A stretch of 64,000 nucleotides of DNA from contig CAJXKW010000001.1 of the NCBI GenBank assembly GCA_913055855.1, forward strand, positions 1 to 64,000, given 5' to 3'. The translations under genes were made by a program, and so were the position numbers. Under the pieces are notes generated by a model. It was not told the DNA's origin and searched no databases. It worked only from the letters and a program-made list of their open reading frames with translations. The DNA is from an uncultured Limimonas sp. Lineage in GTDB: Bacteria > Pseudomonadota > Alphaproteobacteria > Kiloniellales > Rhodovibrionaceae. Shown in pieces: positions 47,729-57,069 of this stretch (its first letter is position 1; every line of letters starts with the position of its first letter).

Positions 47729-47760
47729 CGCGTACGCCGCGCAGGTCGGCCCTCTTATGC

Positions 47761-48381
47761 TTATGCGACCGACCGGCGCGCGACCGCCAGGTCGATGGCC
47801 TCGGCGATGCGCGCGCCGCCGGCGTCGCCGGGCTCGATCGTGTTGGCGTAGTGCGCGGCCTCGGTGCACACGTTGCGCAGGTCGATGGTGGCCAGCCCGC
47901 GCCGGTCGGCTTCCTGGAAGATCACGTCGTTGAACAGCGCAACGCCCGCCGCCGCGCGCGCCGCCATCTCCGGCTCGGGAAAGGCGCCGTTGTAGATGCT
48001 GCACGCGATGGCGTCGGCGCCGGTGGCGGAAACGCTGTCGAGCGCACCGGCGTAGGCGGTGCGGAACGCTTCGCGATATTCCCCGAGCCGGGTCAGGAGC
48101 GCGCCGAAGCTGGTGCGCCGGGGCGCATCGTCGAGCAGGTGCTGGTGCCCCAGGGCGTCGTTCCCGCCCGCACTGAGAACGACCAGATCACCCGTCCCGG
48201 GCGCAGCGGCGCGGACCTGATCCGGCACATCGTCGGCCGCGGCGCCGTCCAGGGCGTAGAGGTGAAGCGCGATTCCGCGGCCGTCGAAGCGCGCGCGGCA
48301 GTGGTCGATCACCGCCTTCCCGCCGGGACCGACATAGGCGGCGTTGTCCAGGATGCTGTCGCCAAGCAGGAAAAGCCGCAT
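47761..48381 (-). CDS. SGNH/GDSL hydrolase
   Basis: Esterase-type hydrolase of 206 aa. Block I is FLLGDSILDN with the nucleophilic Ser, block III is SAGGNDA with the oxyanion Asn, and a C-terminal EPGDAGGARIAEAI occupies the place of block V. The usual DxxH His is not obvious: the segment reads AAHYANTIEPGDAGG, so the catalytic His may be at AAHYAN. No signal peptide. ATG 48381 removes four residues from the track ORF. It lies downstream of the DUF2867 gene on the same strand. Confidence 0.8.
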   Translation of the reverse strand: MRLFLLGDSILDNAAYVGPGGKAVIDHCRARFDGRGIALHLYALDGAAADDVPDQVRAAAPGTGDLVVLSAGGNDALGHQHLLDDAPRRTSFGALLTRLGEYREAFRTAYAGALDSVSATGADAIACSIYNGAFPEPEMAARAAAGVALFNDVIFQEADRRGLATIDLRNVCTEAAHYANTIEPGDAGGARIAEAIDLAVARRSVA

Positions 48382-48405
48382 GGCCCCTCTCACCGGTTCG
48401 GCGGC

Positions 48406-49923
48406 TCAGCTTGCACCCGCCGGCTTCGCCCCGCTGGTCCGGGTGTGCGCCGCCGCATGATGCCGCTCGGCACGGCGGCAGATGCGCTCGACCATGCCTT
48501 CCAGCATCAGGGCGTGCGGCGGGCCAAGCTGGTACCAGTAAAGCAGTCCGATGAACCCCGCCGGATGCCAGTGCATCGTCGCGGTCAGGCGGGTGCGGTT
48601 CGGACCGGCGGGCGCTAGGTCGAATTCCAGGCCACCGCTGCCGGGCACCACGGCGCGGATCTTGAGGGTCAGGCGCTCGGGCCGCCGGGCGGCGAGCACT
48701 TCCCACATGTCGAAACGCTCGCCCGGCTCGGGTTCGGTTCCGGGGCGTCGCCGCCCCGCGGGCCGACCGCCCAGCACCCGGTCGATCCCGCGCCGCAGGT
48801 CCCAGACCGCGTTGAGGAAGAAGTAGCCGCTTTCGTGCGTGCCGAAGGCGCACAGCGTTCGCCACAGGGTCTCGGCGTCTACGCGCGCCGTCGCCGAGCG
48901 GGCCATGCGCTTGCCGTAAAACGAGATGTCGTGACGTTCGCGGCGCAGGTTGAACGCACCCTCGCGCCAGCGGTCCGTTGCCACGATCTCGGTCTCGCGC
49001 TCGAAGGCGCGCCGCACGGCGGCATCGAAAGGCATGGGATCGCGCGGCACGGCCGAACGCAGCGCGCGGTCGTCGGCCGTAAGGTCGTGCTTCATCCCGC
49101 CGATCAGCGCCCGCGCCACCGCCGTGGGTGTGGCCGAGACGAAGGCGAGCCAGTAGCTCGACAACTCGGGCGTCATGAACGGCACCGGGATGATGACCCG
49201 CTCGGGCCGGCCGAGTTCGCGCGCGATGATGCGCATCATGTCTTCGTAGCTGAGCGGTTCCGGGCCGCCCGTTTCGTAGATCCGGCTTTCCGCCGGCGTC
49301 GCCCCCGGCAGGGCGACCAGGTCCGCGAGCAGATCGTCCAGCGCCACCGGCGGCGAGGTCGCGCGAACCCAGCGCGGCGTGACCATGACCGGAAGGTAGG
49401 CGGCGAGATCCCGCATGACCTCGAAGGCGACGGACCCTGGCCCGACCACGACCGGCGCGCGCAGCTCGGTGACCGGCACGTGACCGCCGCGCAGGGTCTC
49501 TCCCGTGGCCGCGCGCGAGGCGAGGTGGCGCGAGCCCGGCTCGGCCGGCGCCAGCCCGCCCAGGTAGACGATCCGCCCGACCCCGGCGCGCTCGGCCGCG
49601 GCGGCGAAGTTTGCCGCCGCGCGGCGCTCCTTTTCGGGGAAGTCGCCGCCCTCGGCCATGCTGTGCACCAGAAAGTAGGCGACGGCGACCCCGTCCAGGG
49701 CGGGCGCGAGCGTATCGGGGTCGAGCGCGTCCGCCCGCACCAGCTCGACGTCGGGCCAGCCTTCCGCTTCCATGGGGGAAAGCCGGCGCGCGGCGGCGCG
49801 CACACGATGCCCGCGTGCGCGCAGCGCGGGGACGAGATACCGGCCGATGTAGCCGCTCGCCCCAAAGACGAGTACCGTGCCCGATGCGGCTGCGGCCTCC
49901 GGCGTGGCGGTTCTTGCGCTCAT
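48406..49923 (-). CDS. NmrA-like SDR fused to DUF2867
   Basis: 505 aa. Residues about 15-290 are an atypical NAD(P)-binding SDR/NmrA domain (VLVFGASGYIGRYLVPALRARGH, YLGGLAP, TELRAPVVVGPGS). Residues about 330-480 are DUF2867, a lipocalin/START-like domain (YFFLNAVWDLRRGIDRVLGG, LTATMHWHPAGFIGLLYW). The combination is common in Proteobacteria and of unknown substrate. ATG 49923 is chosen; the track extension to 50103 is not family-like. Divergent from mltB. Confidence 0.88.
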   Translation of the reverse strand: MSARTATPEAAAASGTVLVFGASGYIGRYLVPALRARGHRVRAAARRLSPMEAEGWPDVELVRADALDPDTLAPALDGVAVAYFLVHSMAEGGDFPEKERRAAANFAAAAERAGVGRIVYLGGLAPAEPGSRHLASRAATGETLRGGHVPVTELRAPVVVGPGSVAFEVMRDLAAYLPVMVTPRWVRATSPPVALDDLLADLVALPGATPAESRIYETGGPEPLSYEDMMRIIARELGRPERVIIPVPFMTPELSSYWLAFVSATPTAVARALIGGMKHDLTADDRALRSAVPRDPMPFDAAVRRAFERETEIVATDRWREGAFNLRRERHDISFYGKRMARSATARVDAETLWRTLCAFGTHESGYFFLNAVWDLRRGIDRVLGGRPAGRRRPGTEPEPGERFDMWEVLAARRPERLTLKIRAVVPGSGGLEFDLAPAGPNRTRLTATMHWHPAGFIGLLYWYQLGPPHALMLEGMVERICRRAERHHAAAHTRTSGAKPAGAS

Positions 49924-50141
49924 CGACGGATTCCCCAGTCTACCATTTTCAGCCCGCCGGCCGGTTGCGGCCGCCCCGTTTAACTTTAGGGCCAGCATCC
50001 GCTGCGTACAGGGGTAGCACGGGCACACGGGTCTCGTGGCGGAAGGTGCCGGCGGACGCGGGAACGCAGCTTCGATTGCGCTTCCGCCGCGGCTATGGCA
50101 CATGCCCCATATCGCGGAACACGGGAGAGGATTCGCCGGTC

Positions 50142-51386
50142 ATGCCCGCAGCCGGAACCCGGATGCGCCGTGCCGCGGTCGCGGGCGCGGCCGCGTTGTG
50201 CTTCTTGATCGCCATGCCGTCGGCCGCTCCGGCGAAACCCGATTTCCAGACGTGGCTCGAGGCGGTCAAAGCGGATGCACGGGCCGACGGGGTGAGCGCG
50301 GCGACGCTGGACAGCGCCTTGAAAGACGTAACGCCCGTGGCGCGCGTCATCGAGCTGGACCGCCACCAGCCCGAATTCATGCGCACCTTCTGGGGATACC
50401 TGAACAACCGGGTCACCCCCGAAGTGGTCCAGCGCGGGCGCGACCTGCTGGACAAGCACGACGCCATGCTCGCCCGGATCGCCGGGCGCTACGGTGTGCC
50501 CGAGCGCTACCTCGTGGCGTTCTGGGGCATGGAGACGAACTATGGCGCGCATCTGGGCAGCTTCCCCGTGATCGCTTCCCTGGCCACGCTCGCCTACGAC
50601 GACCGGCGTGCCGCGTTCTTCCGGCGGCAACTCCTGCATGCGCTGCACATCGTCGACGACGGTCACATCGCGCCGCGCCGCATGAAGGGGTCCTGGGCCG
50701 GGGCGATGGGGCACATGCAGTTTTTGCCCTCGACCTTCGTCCGGCACGCCGTGGACGCCACCGGCGACGGCCGCAAGGATATCTGGCACACGCTGCGCGA
50801 TGCCTTCGCATCCGGCGCGAACTATCTGGATTCCCTCGGTTGGAAGGCTGATGAGCGCTGGGGCCGGGAGGTTGTGCTCCCCGAAGACTTCCCCTATGCC
50901 CAGGCGCAACTCGACGTGACCAAGCCGTTGAAGGCCTGGGCCGATATGGGCGTCCGGCGCGCGAACGGCGAACCGCTGCCCGTCGTGGACGGCATGAAAG
51001 GCGCCATCGTGTTGCCCCAGGGGCACGAGGGGCCTGCGTTCATGGTCTACGACAACTTCCGGGCCATCCTGAGCTGGAACCGCTCGGTGAACTACGCGCT
51101 CGCCGTGGGCTACCTCGCAGACCGGCTCATCGGGCTGCCCAGGATCCGGCATGGTCGGGAGCTCAGCACCGAGCCCCTGAAGCGCGCGGAGCTGGTGACC
51201 CTGCAGAGCCGCCTGAACGAGCTGGGCTTCGACGCGGGCGCCGAAGACGGGATCCCGGGTCCGCAAACCCGCGCCGCCATCCGGCGCTTCCAGGCTGCCG
51301 CCGGGCTGCCCCGGGATGGCCATCCGACACCGGCGCTGCTGAAGAAGCTCCGGGCGTACGCCCAGCGGGCGCAGGGTAGCGGCTGA
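50142..51386 (+). CDS. mltB: Lytic murein transglycosylase, MltB family
   Basis: Periplasmic peptidoglycan lyase of 414 aa. A signal peptide is at about 1-31. The SLT_2 domain (about 32-330) contains the catalytic Glu in FWGMETNYGAHLG and the typical GSWAGAMGHMQFLPSTF. A peptidoglycan-binding (PG_binding_1) domain closes the protein from about 345 (LQSRLNELGFDAGAEDGIPGPQTRAAIRRFQ). ATG 50142 follows GGGAGAGG. The lipobox is absent, so it is a soluble form. Confidence 0.93.
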   Translation: MPAAGTRMRRAAVAGAAALCFLIAMPSAAPAKPDFQTWLEAVKADARADGVSAATLDSALKDVTPVARVIELDRHQPEFMRTFWGYLNNRVTPEVVQRGRDLLDKHDAMLARIAGRYGVPERYLVAFWGMETNYGAHLGSFPVIASLATLAYDDRRAAFFRRQLLHALHIVDDGHIAPRRMKGSWAGAMGHMQFLPSTFVRHAVDATGDGRKDIWHTLRDAFASGANYLDSLGWKADERWGREVVLPEDFPYAQAQLDVTKPLKAWADMGVRRANGEPLPVVDGMKGAIVLPQGHEGPAFMVYDNFRAILSWNRSVNYALAVGYLADRLIGLPRIRHGRELSTEPLKRAELVTLQSRLNELGFDAGAEDGIPGPQTRAAIRRFQAAAGLPRDGHPTPALLKKLRAYAQRAQGSG

Positions 51387-51476
51387 GCGCGCGGACGCGT
51401 GTTGCGCGGGGTCGCCGGGCGGGCTATCGTTCCGGCGGACATGGCGCGAAATCCCGGCCGCGCCGTCGGACGCGGA

Positions 51477-52421
51477 ATGCGAGGAGTGGGCCAGACCGTG
51501 CGCTTTGCCGGCTTTTGCATCGGGCTCGCGGGTTTTGTTCTCGCCGGCTGCGGGGCCCAGGTCGCCACGCGAACCGAAGGCCCTACGGCGTCACAGCCGG
51601 AAATCGGCCGATATAAACTGGGCCAGCCGTACGAAGTCGGTGGCGAGTGGTACCACCCGAAGGCCGACTACGATTACGCGGAGACGGGGATCGCGTCGTG
51701 GTACGGACCCAAGTTCCACGGCAAGACCACGGCCAACGGCGAGACCTTCAACCAGAACGCCCTGACGGCGGCGCACCGCACCCTGCCGCTTCCCAGCATG
51801 GTGCGCGTGACGAACCTGGAGAACGGGCGGCAGCTCAAGGTTCGCGTCAACGACCGCGGCCCCTACGCGCGGGGCCGCATCATCGACGTCTCGGCACGTG
51901 CGGCGGAACTCCTCGGGTTCAAGGCCGACGGCACCGCGAAGGTGCGGGTGTCCATCGTCGCGGACGAGAGCCGGCGACTGGCGGCGCTCGCGAAGGGAAA
52001 GGCGAGCGGGCCGGCGCCCAGGGCGGCGCCGACCAAAGCCGTGAGCCGGAATGGCCTGACGGGCGACGCGGACAGCCAAGCGACGGGCGACGGCGCCGCC
52101 GACCGGAGCCGGCGGGTGCGCTGGTCTGGCGGCGGGGGTAGCGACATCCCCCGGACCACGGGTGAGGTTACCGTGGTCAGCGTCGCGGCAGAGCCGCAGA
52201 TCTACATCCAGGCTGGGGCCTTCGTGGAATACGCCAATGCCCGGCGGCTCAGCACAAAGCTCGCGGAATTCGCACCCACGCGCATCGAACCGGCTTCGGT
52301 CAACGACCGGCGTTTCTACCGCGTCCGGCTCGGGCCGGTGCCGGACGCCGAGGAAGCGGACGCCCTCCTCGCCAGCCTGGCCGACCAGGGGCACGCGGAA
52401 GCCGAAGTGGTGGTGGACTGA
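51477..52421 (+). CDS. rlpA: Septal-ring lipoprotein RlpA
   Basis: Lipoprotein of 314 aa with lytic transglycosylase activity on denuded glycans in characterised homologues. From ATG 51477 the lipobox LAGC places the lipidated Cys at residue 25. The DPBB domain (about 60-150) has GIASWYGPKFHGKTTANGE, VRVTNLENGR and VRVNDRGPY. A linker and a C-terminal SPOR domain (about 240-314) target denuded septal peptidoglycan. ATG 51441 and the track start 51399 are alternatives. It lies between mltB and dac. Confidence 0.92.
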   Translation: MRGVGQTVRFAGFCIGLAGFVLAGCGAQVATRTEGPTASQPEIGRYKLGQPYEVGGEWYHPKADYDYAETGIASWYGPKFHGKTTANGETFNQNALTAAHRTLPLPSMVRVTNLENGRQLKVRVNDRGPYARGRIIDVSARAAELLGFKADGTAKVRVSIVADESRRLAALAKGKASGPAPRAAPTKAVSRNGLTGDADSQATGDGAADRSRRVRWSGGGGSDIPRTTGEVTVVSVAAEPQIYIQAGAFVEYANARRLSTKLAEFAPTRIEPASVNDRRFYRVRLGPVPDAEEADALLASLADQGHAEAEVVVD

Positions 52422-52540
52422 CGCGCCCGCCCCATGACGTATTTCTGCCGCATTGCCGTCCTGTTACGGACTTCTCCCTGTTCACGGGGCAAACGGACGT
52501 GTATGAACTCGCAGGGTTCGATGCGAACGGGTAAGCGTTT

Positions 52541-53683
52541 GTGATGATGCGATCTCGCTTTCTGAGCTTTCTTGTGCTGGCGGGCATGCTTTGCCTCGGC
52601 AGTACGGCCGCTGCGCAGGCGATCGAGACGCCCGCCGACGAGGCCATCCTGATGGATTACCAAACGGGTCAGGTGCTCTTCGCCAAGAACGCAGAGCGCC
52701 CCACACCCCCCGCCTCGATGACCAAAATCATGACGGCCTATCTGGTCTTCGAACGTCTGAAGGACGGCCGGCTCTCGCTGGATGATACCTTCGTGGTGTC
52801 CAAGAAGGCGTGGCAGAAGGGCGGCTCCAAGATGTTCGTGGAGGTGGGCAACGAGGTGTCGGTGGAGGACCTGCTGCGCGGCGTGATCGTGCAGTCGGGC
52901 AACGACGCCTCGATCGTGCTCGCCGAGGGGATCGCCGGGACCGAGTCGGCGTTCGCGGACATGATGAATGCCAAGGCGCGTGAGCTTGGTCTGGACGAGA
53001 CGACGTTCCGCAATTCCACGGGCTGGCCGCACCCCGAGCACCGCACCTCCGCGCAAGACCTCGCCAAGCTTTCGCGCGCGCTGATCCGCAAGTTTCCCCA
53101 ATACTACCATTTCTTTGCCGAGCGGGAATTCACCTGGAATGACATCCGGCAATTCAACCGCAACCCGCTGCTCACCCGGAACATGGGGGTGGACGGCATC
53201 AAGACCGGCCACACCCAAAAGGCGGGTTATGGGCTGACCGCATCAGCCAAACGCAAGGAGCGCCGGCTGGTCCTGGTGGTGAACGGTCTGAACTCGACCG
53301 AGCAACGTGCGCAGGAATCGGCGCGTCTGCTCGAATGGGGCTTTCGGGAATTCGACAACTACACGCTCTTCGAAGGTGGCGAGACGGTCGAGCGCGCATC
53401 GGTGTGGCTCGGCGAGAAGGACCGCGTTCCGCTGGTTATCGAGAAGCCGCTGACTCTCACGCTCAAGCGCGACAACGTCGACGACATGACCGTGAAGGTG
53501 ACCTACGAGAGCCCGATTCCGGCGCCCATCGAATCGGGCGAGCGTCTGGCCACCCTGCACGTTGACGGACCGGCGCTGGAAAAGCGCGAGGTGCCGCTGG
53601 TGGCGGGTAGCCATGTCGCCCAGCTCGGTCCCGTGGGGCGCATCGTCTCCGGCGTCGAATTCCTGATTTTCGGCGCGCCGTGA
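52541..53683 (+). CDS. dac: D-alanyl-D-alanine carboxypeptidase (PBP5/DacA family)
   Basis: Low-molecular-weight penicillin-binding protein of 380 aa that trims the terminal D-Ala of stem peptides. After the signal peptide (cleavage near AAAQA) come SMTK (catalytic Ser), SGN and KTG motifs. The C-terminal beta-domain (about 280-350) precedes an amphipathic tail (VGRIVSGVEFLIFG) for membrane attachment. The first codon may be GTG 52541, ATG 52544 or ATG 52547. It overlaps tmk (TGATG). Confidence 0.96.
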   Translation: MMMRSRFLSFLVLAGMLCLGSTAAAQAIETPADEAILMDYQTGQVLFAKNAERPTPPASMTKIMTAYLVFERLKDGRLSLDDTFVVSKKAWQKGGSKMFVEVGNEVSVEDLLRGVIVQSGNDASIVLAEGIAGTESAFADMMNAKARELGLDETTFRNSTGWPHPEHRTSAQDLAKLSRALIRKFPQYYHFFAEREFTWNDIRQFNRNPLLTRNMGVDGIKTGHTQKAGYGLTASAKRKERRLVLVVNGLNSTEQRAQESARLLEWGFREFDNYTLFEGGETVERASVWLGEKDRVPLVIEKPLTLTLKRDNVDDMTVKVTYESPIPAPIESGERLATLHVDGPALEKREVPLVAGSHVAQLGPVGRIVSGVEFLIFGAP

Positions 53684-54345
53684 TGGCCGAGGCAGACGTC
53701 CCGACCGGCGGCGGCGCGGGCCGCGGCTGGTTCATTACCCTGGAAGGCGGCGAGGGCGCGGGCAAGACGACCCAGCTTTGCAGCCTTGCAAACGCGCTGG
53801 GCGAGACGGGCTGCGAGGTGGTAACGACACGCGAGCCGGGCGGAAGTCCAGGCGCCGAGCGCGTGCGGTCGGTGCTCATTGACCCCGAGGCGGCGCTGAC
53901 GCCGTTGTGCGAGGCCATGCTGCACGCGGGCGCGCGCCACGATCACCTGACCAATACCATTCGACCGGCGCTGGCACGCGGTGCCTGTGTCCTCTGCGAC
54001 CGCTTCACCGACTCCACGCGGGCCTACCAGGGCTTCGGCCTGGGACTTGCCGAGTCCACGGTGGACACCTTGGAGGAACTCGTCGTGGCCGAGACCATGC
54101 CCGATCTCACGTTGATCCTCGACGTGCCGGTCGATGTTGGGCTCGAACGGGCGCGCGGGCGTGGGATCCACGACCGCTACGAGGCCATGGCTTTCGCATT
54201 CCACGAGCACCTGCGCGCCGGATACCGCGCCATCGCCGCGCGCGCGCCGGCGCGGTGCGCAGTTGTCGACGCCAACCGACCGGCCGAGGTCGTTCAGACG
54301 GACGTTCGCCGGATCGTGCGGGAGCGGCTCGGGATCGCGCTATGA
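53683..54345 (+). CDS. tmk: Thymidylate kinase
   Basis: Phosphorylates dTMP to dTDP, 220 aa. The P-loop is LEGGEGAGKTTQLCSLA, followed by TREPGGSPGAERVR and the DRFTDSTRAYQGFG lid/substrate segment. The ATG is inside the dac stop; GTG 53680 one codon upstream is possible. It overlaps holB by ATGA. Confidence 0.97.
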   Translation: MAEADVPTGGGAGRGWFITLEGGEGAGKTTQLCSLANALGETGCEVVTTREPGGSPGAERVRSVLIDPEAALTPLCEAMLHAGARHDHLTNTIRPALARGACVLCDRFTDSTRAYQGFGLGLAESTVDTLEELVVAETMPDLTLILDVPVDVGLERARGRGIHDRYEAMAFAFHEHLRAGYRAIAARAPARCAVVDANRPAEVVQTDVRRIVRERLGIAL

Positions 54346-55454
54346 CGCCGGGGAGTCAGACGGCCGCGGGGCAGCCGCCAAGCGTGCCGCACCCGCGGAC
54401 GAGCGAGGGGATCGACGGCCAGGACGCGGCGGCAGCGACCCTGCGCCGGGCTTGGGATTCGGGCCGCCTGCCGCACGCTTGGTTGCTTACCGGCGCGCGC
54501 GGCATCGGCAAGGCAACGCTGGCATATCGCTTCGCCACGTTCGTCCTGGCCGGGCCGGCGAACCCGCCGGGCGGGCTGTTCGGCGATGCGCCGGCCGATC
54601 TCACGCCGGACACGAACGCGTCGGCGGCACATCAAATTGCTGCAGGTAGCCATCCGGATCTCTTCGTCCTGGAGCCGGGCCGGGTCAATCCGGACACCAA
54701 CAAGGTCAGCCACGAGATCCTCGCCGGGCACGTCGGGCAGGCGGTCCAGTTCTGCTTCATGACCCCGGCGGCGGCGCCCTGGCGCGTGGTGATCGTGGAC
54801 CCGGCGGACGCCATGAACACCACCGCCGCGAACAGGCTGCTCAAGGTTCTGGAAGAGCCGCCACGTCAGGCCCTGCTGCTCCTGATCAGCCATCAGCCGG
54901 CGCGCCTGCTGCCGACCATCCGCTCGCGCTGCGCCCGCCTGGCCATGCCGGTGCTCGCGGACGCCACGGTGGAAGGGCATCTGACGCGCTTCCGCCCCGA
55001 TCTGGCTGAAAGCGACGCCCACGCCCTGGCCCGGCTCGCGGAGGGCAGCATCGGCCGCGCCCTGGCGCTGGCGGCGGCCGGCGGGCTGGACCTCTACCGC
55101 GAAATGCTTGGCCTCATGGATGCGATGCCGCGGCCAGAACCGGCAACGCTGCACGGCTTCGCCGACAAGCTGGGGCAGGGCGGCGAGGCGGGGACGTTCC
55201 GCCTGGGCGGCGATCTGCTGGCGTGGTGGCTCGCCCGCCTGACCCGCGCGACGGCGACCGGCAGTGCCCCGGCGCCCGTCGTGGCCGGGGAGTCGGATGT
55301 GATGCAGCGCCTGGCGCAGCGGGCCCCGCTTGAACGGTGGCTCGACCTGTGGGACAAGACGATCCGCCTGCTAAACGAGGCCGAACAGCGCAGCTACGAT
55401 CGCAAGCAGGTCGTCCTGACCGTTTTCCTGGAGATCGAGGCGCTCGCGGGCTGA
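54342..55454 (+). CDS. holB: DNA polymerase III delta' subunit
   Basis: Clamp-loader subunit of 370 aa. The AAA+ core has LTGARGIGKATLAYRFA, where the last P-loop residue is Ala rather than Ser/Thr, as expected for the non-ATPase delta'. VVIVDPADAMNTTAANRLLKVLEEPP and the SRC motif (IRSRCARL) are typical. The track ORF starts at 53907, but ATG 54342 overlaps tmk. tmk-holB-metG-tatD is a conserved cluster. Confidence 0.95.
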   Translation: MTPGSQTAAGQPPSVPHPRTSEGIDGQDAAAATLRRAWDSGRLPHAWLLTGARGIGKATLAYRFATFVLAGPANPPGGLFGDAPADLTPDTNASAAHQIAAGSHPDLFVLEPGRVNPDTNKVSHEILAGHVGQAVQFCFMTPAAAPWRVVIVDPADAMNTTAANRLLKVLEEPPRQALLLLISHQPARLLPTIRSRCARLAMPVLADATVEGHLTRFRPDLAESDAHALARLAEGSIGRALALAAAGGLDLYREMLGLMDAMPRPEPATLHGFADKLGQGGEAGTFRLGGDLLAWWLARLTRATATGSAPAPVVAGESDVMQRLAQRAPLERWLDLWDKTIRLLNEAEQRSYDRKQVVLTVFLEIEALAG

Positions 55455-55506
55455 CCCGTTTGACCCCGGGAAGCTCGGGGCGCGCCGCCAGCGCCGAGGA
55501 GACAGC

Positions 55507-57069
55507 ATGTCCGGTGGCGAGCATACGGAAACCACACCGTACTACGTCACGACGCCGATCTATTACGTCAACGACAACCCGCACATCGGGCACGTCTACA
55601 CGACGCTGGCCTGCGATGTGCTCGCACGTTTCATGCGCCTGGACGGCCGCCGGGTGAAGTTCCTGACCGGCACGGACGAGCACGGCCAGAAGGTCGAGCG
55701 CTCGGCCCGGGCGCGCGGTATGGATCCGCAGGCGTTCACCGACTCCATTTCCCAAAACTTCCGCAAGCTCTCCAACGCCTGGGACTTCTCCAACGATGAT
55801 TTCATCCGCACCACCGAGGATCGCCACGTCCGCGCGTGTAAGGACCTGTGGCGCCGGCTCGCGGATGCGGGGCAGATTTACCTGGACAAATACGCCGGCT
55901 GGTATGCCGTGCGCGATGAGGCGTTCCACGGCGAGGACGAACTGACCACGGGCGCAGACGGGAACAAATACGCACCGTCCGGTGCCCAGGTCGACTGGGT
56001 CGAGGAGCCCAGCTATTTCTTCCGGCTGTCGGCGTGGCAGGATCGCCTGCTTGAATTCTACGAGGCCAATCCGGATTTCATCGGCCCGGAGGCCCGGCGT
56101 AACGAGGTGATGAGCTTCGTCCGCGGCGGGCTGCGGGACCTGTCGGTCTCGCGCACGACCTTCGCCTGGGGCATCCCCGTCCCGGACGATCCGGACCACA
56201 TCATGTACGTCTGGCTGGACGCGCTGACCAACTACCTCACGGCCGTCGGTTATCCGGACACGAACGCCGAGGAATATCGCGCATTCTGGCCGGCCAACCT
56301 GCACATGGTCGGCAAGGACATCCTGCGCTTCCACGCGGTATATTGGCCGGCGTTCCTGCTCGCCGCGGGCATCGAACCGCCCCACCGCGTCTACGCGCAC
56401 GGCTGGTGGACGGTCGAGGGCCAGAAGATGTCCAAATCGCTGGGCAATGTCATCGACCCCTACACGCCGGTGGACACCTACGGGCTCGATCAGACGCGGT
56501 ACTTCATGCTGCGCGAAGTGCCGTTCGGCAACGACGGCGACTTTTCGCACCGCGCCATGGTCAACCGGATCAACAACGATTTGGCCAACGACTTCGGCAA
56601 CCTGGCGCAGCGCTCACTGTCGATGATCTACAAGAACTGCGGCGGCGCCATTCCCGGGCCGGATGCCTACACCGAAGCGGATCGCGCCATGCTGGACTCG
56701 GTCGACGGGCTGCTTGCACGGATCCGGCCGGAGATCGAGCGCCAGGCGTTCAACCGCGCGCTGGAGGCCATCTGGGATGTGGTCGCGCAGGCCAACCGCT
56801 ACGTCGACGAGATGGCGCCCTGGGCGCTGCGCAAGACCGACACGGTGCGCATGGGAACGGTGCTTTACGTGCTGGCCGAGGTGGTGCGCCAGCTCGCCAT
56901 TATCACCCAGCCGTTCATGACCAAGGGCCCGGCGGCTTTGCTCGACCAGATCCAGCAGCCGCAGGATGCGCGCGATTTCGCTGCGCTGGCCACACGCCTG
57001 GAGCCGGACCGCGCGATTCGGAAGCCGCAGGGCGTATTCCCGCGCTATGTCGAGAGCGAGGGGTTGTGA
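55507..57069 (+). CDS. metG: Methionyl-tRNA synthetase
   Basis: Class I synthetase of 520 aa without the C-terminal tRNA-binding dimerisation domain. The HIGH motif is PHIGHVYTTLACD, KMSKS is QKMSKSLGN, and the anticodon-binding helices occupy the C-terminal third. No four-Cys zinc knuckle is apparent, as in the one- or no-zinc MetRS type of alphaproteobacteria. Its TGA overlaps the tatD ATG. Confidence 0.97.
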   Translation: MSGGEHTETTPYYVTTPIYYVNDNPHIGHVYTTLACDVLARFMRLDGRRVKFLTGTDEHGQKVERSARARGMDPQAFTDSISQNFRKLSNAWDFSNDDFIRTTEDRHVRACKDLWRRLADAGQIYLDKYAGWYAVRDEAFHGEDELTTGADGNKYAPSGAQVDWVEEPSYFFRLSAWQDRLLEFYEANPDFIGPEARRNEVMSFVRGGLRDLSVSRTTFAWGIPVPDDPDHIMYVWLDALTNYLTAVGYPDTNAEEYRAFWPANLHMVGKDILRFHAVYWPAFLLAAGIEPPHRVYAHGWWTVEGQKMSKSLGNVIDPYTPVDTYGLDQTRYFMLREVPFGNDGDFSHRAMVNRINNDLANDFGNLAQRSLSMIYKNCGGAIPGPDAYTEADRAMLDSVDGLLARIRPEIERQAFNRALEAIWDVVAQANRYVDEMAPWALRKTDTVRMGTVLYVLAEVVRQLAIITQPFMTKGPAALLDQIQQPQDARDFAALATRLEPDRAIRKPQGVFPRYVESEGL

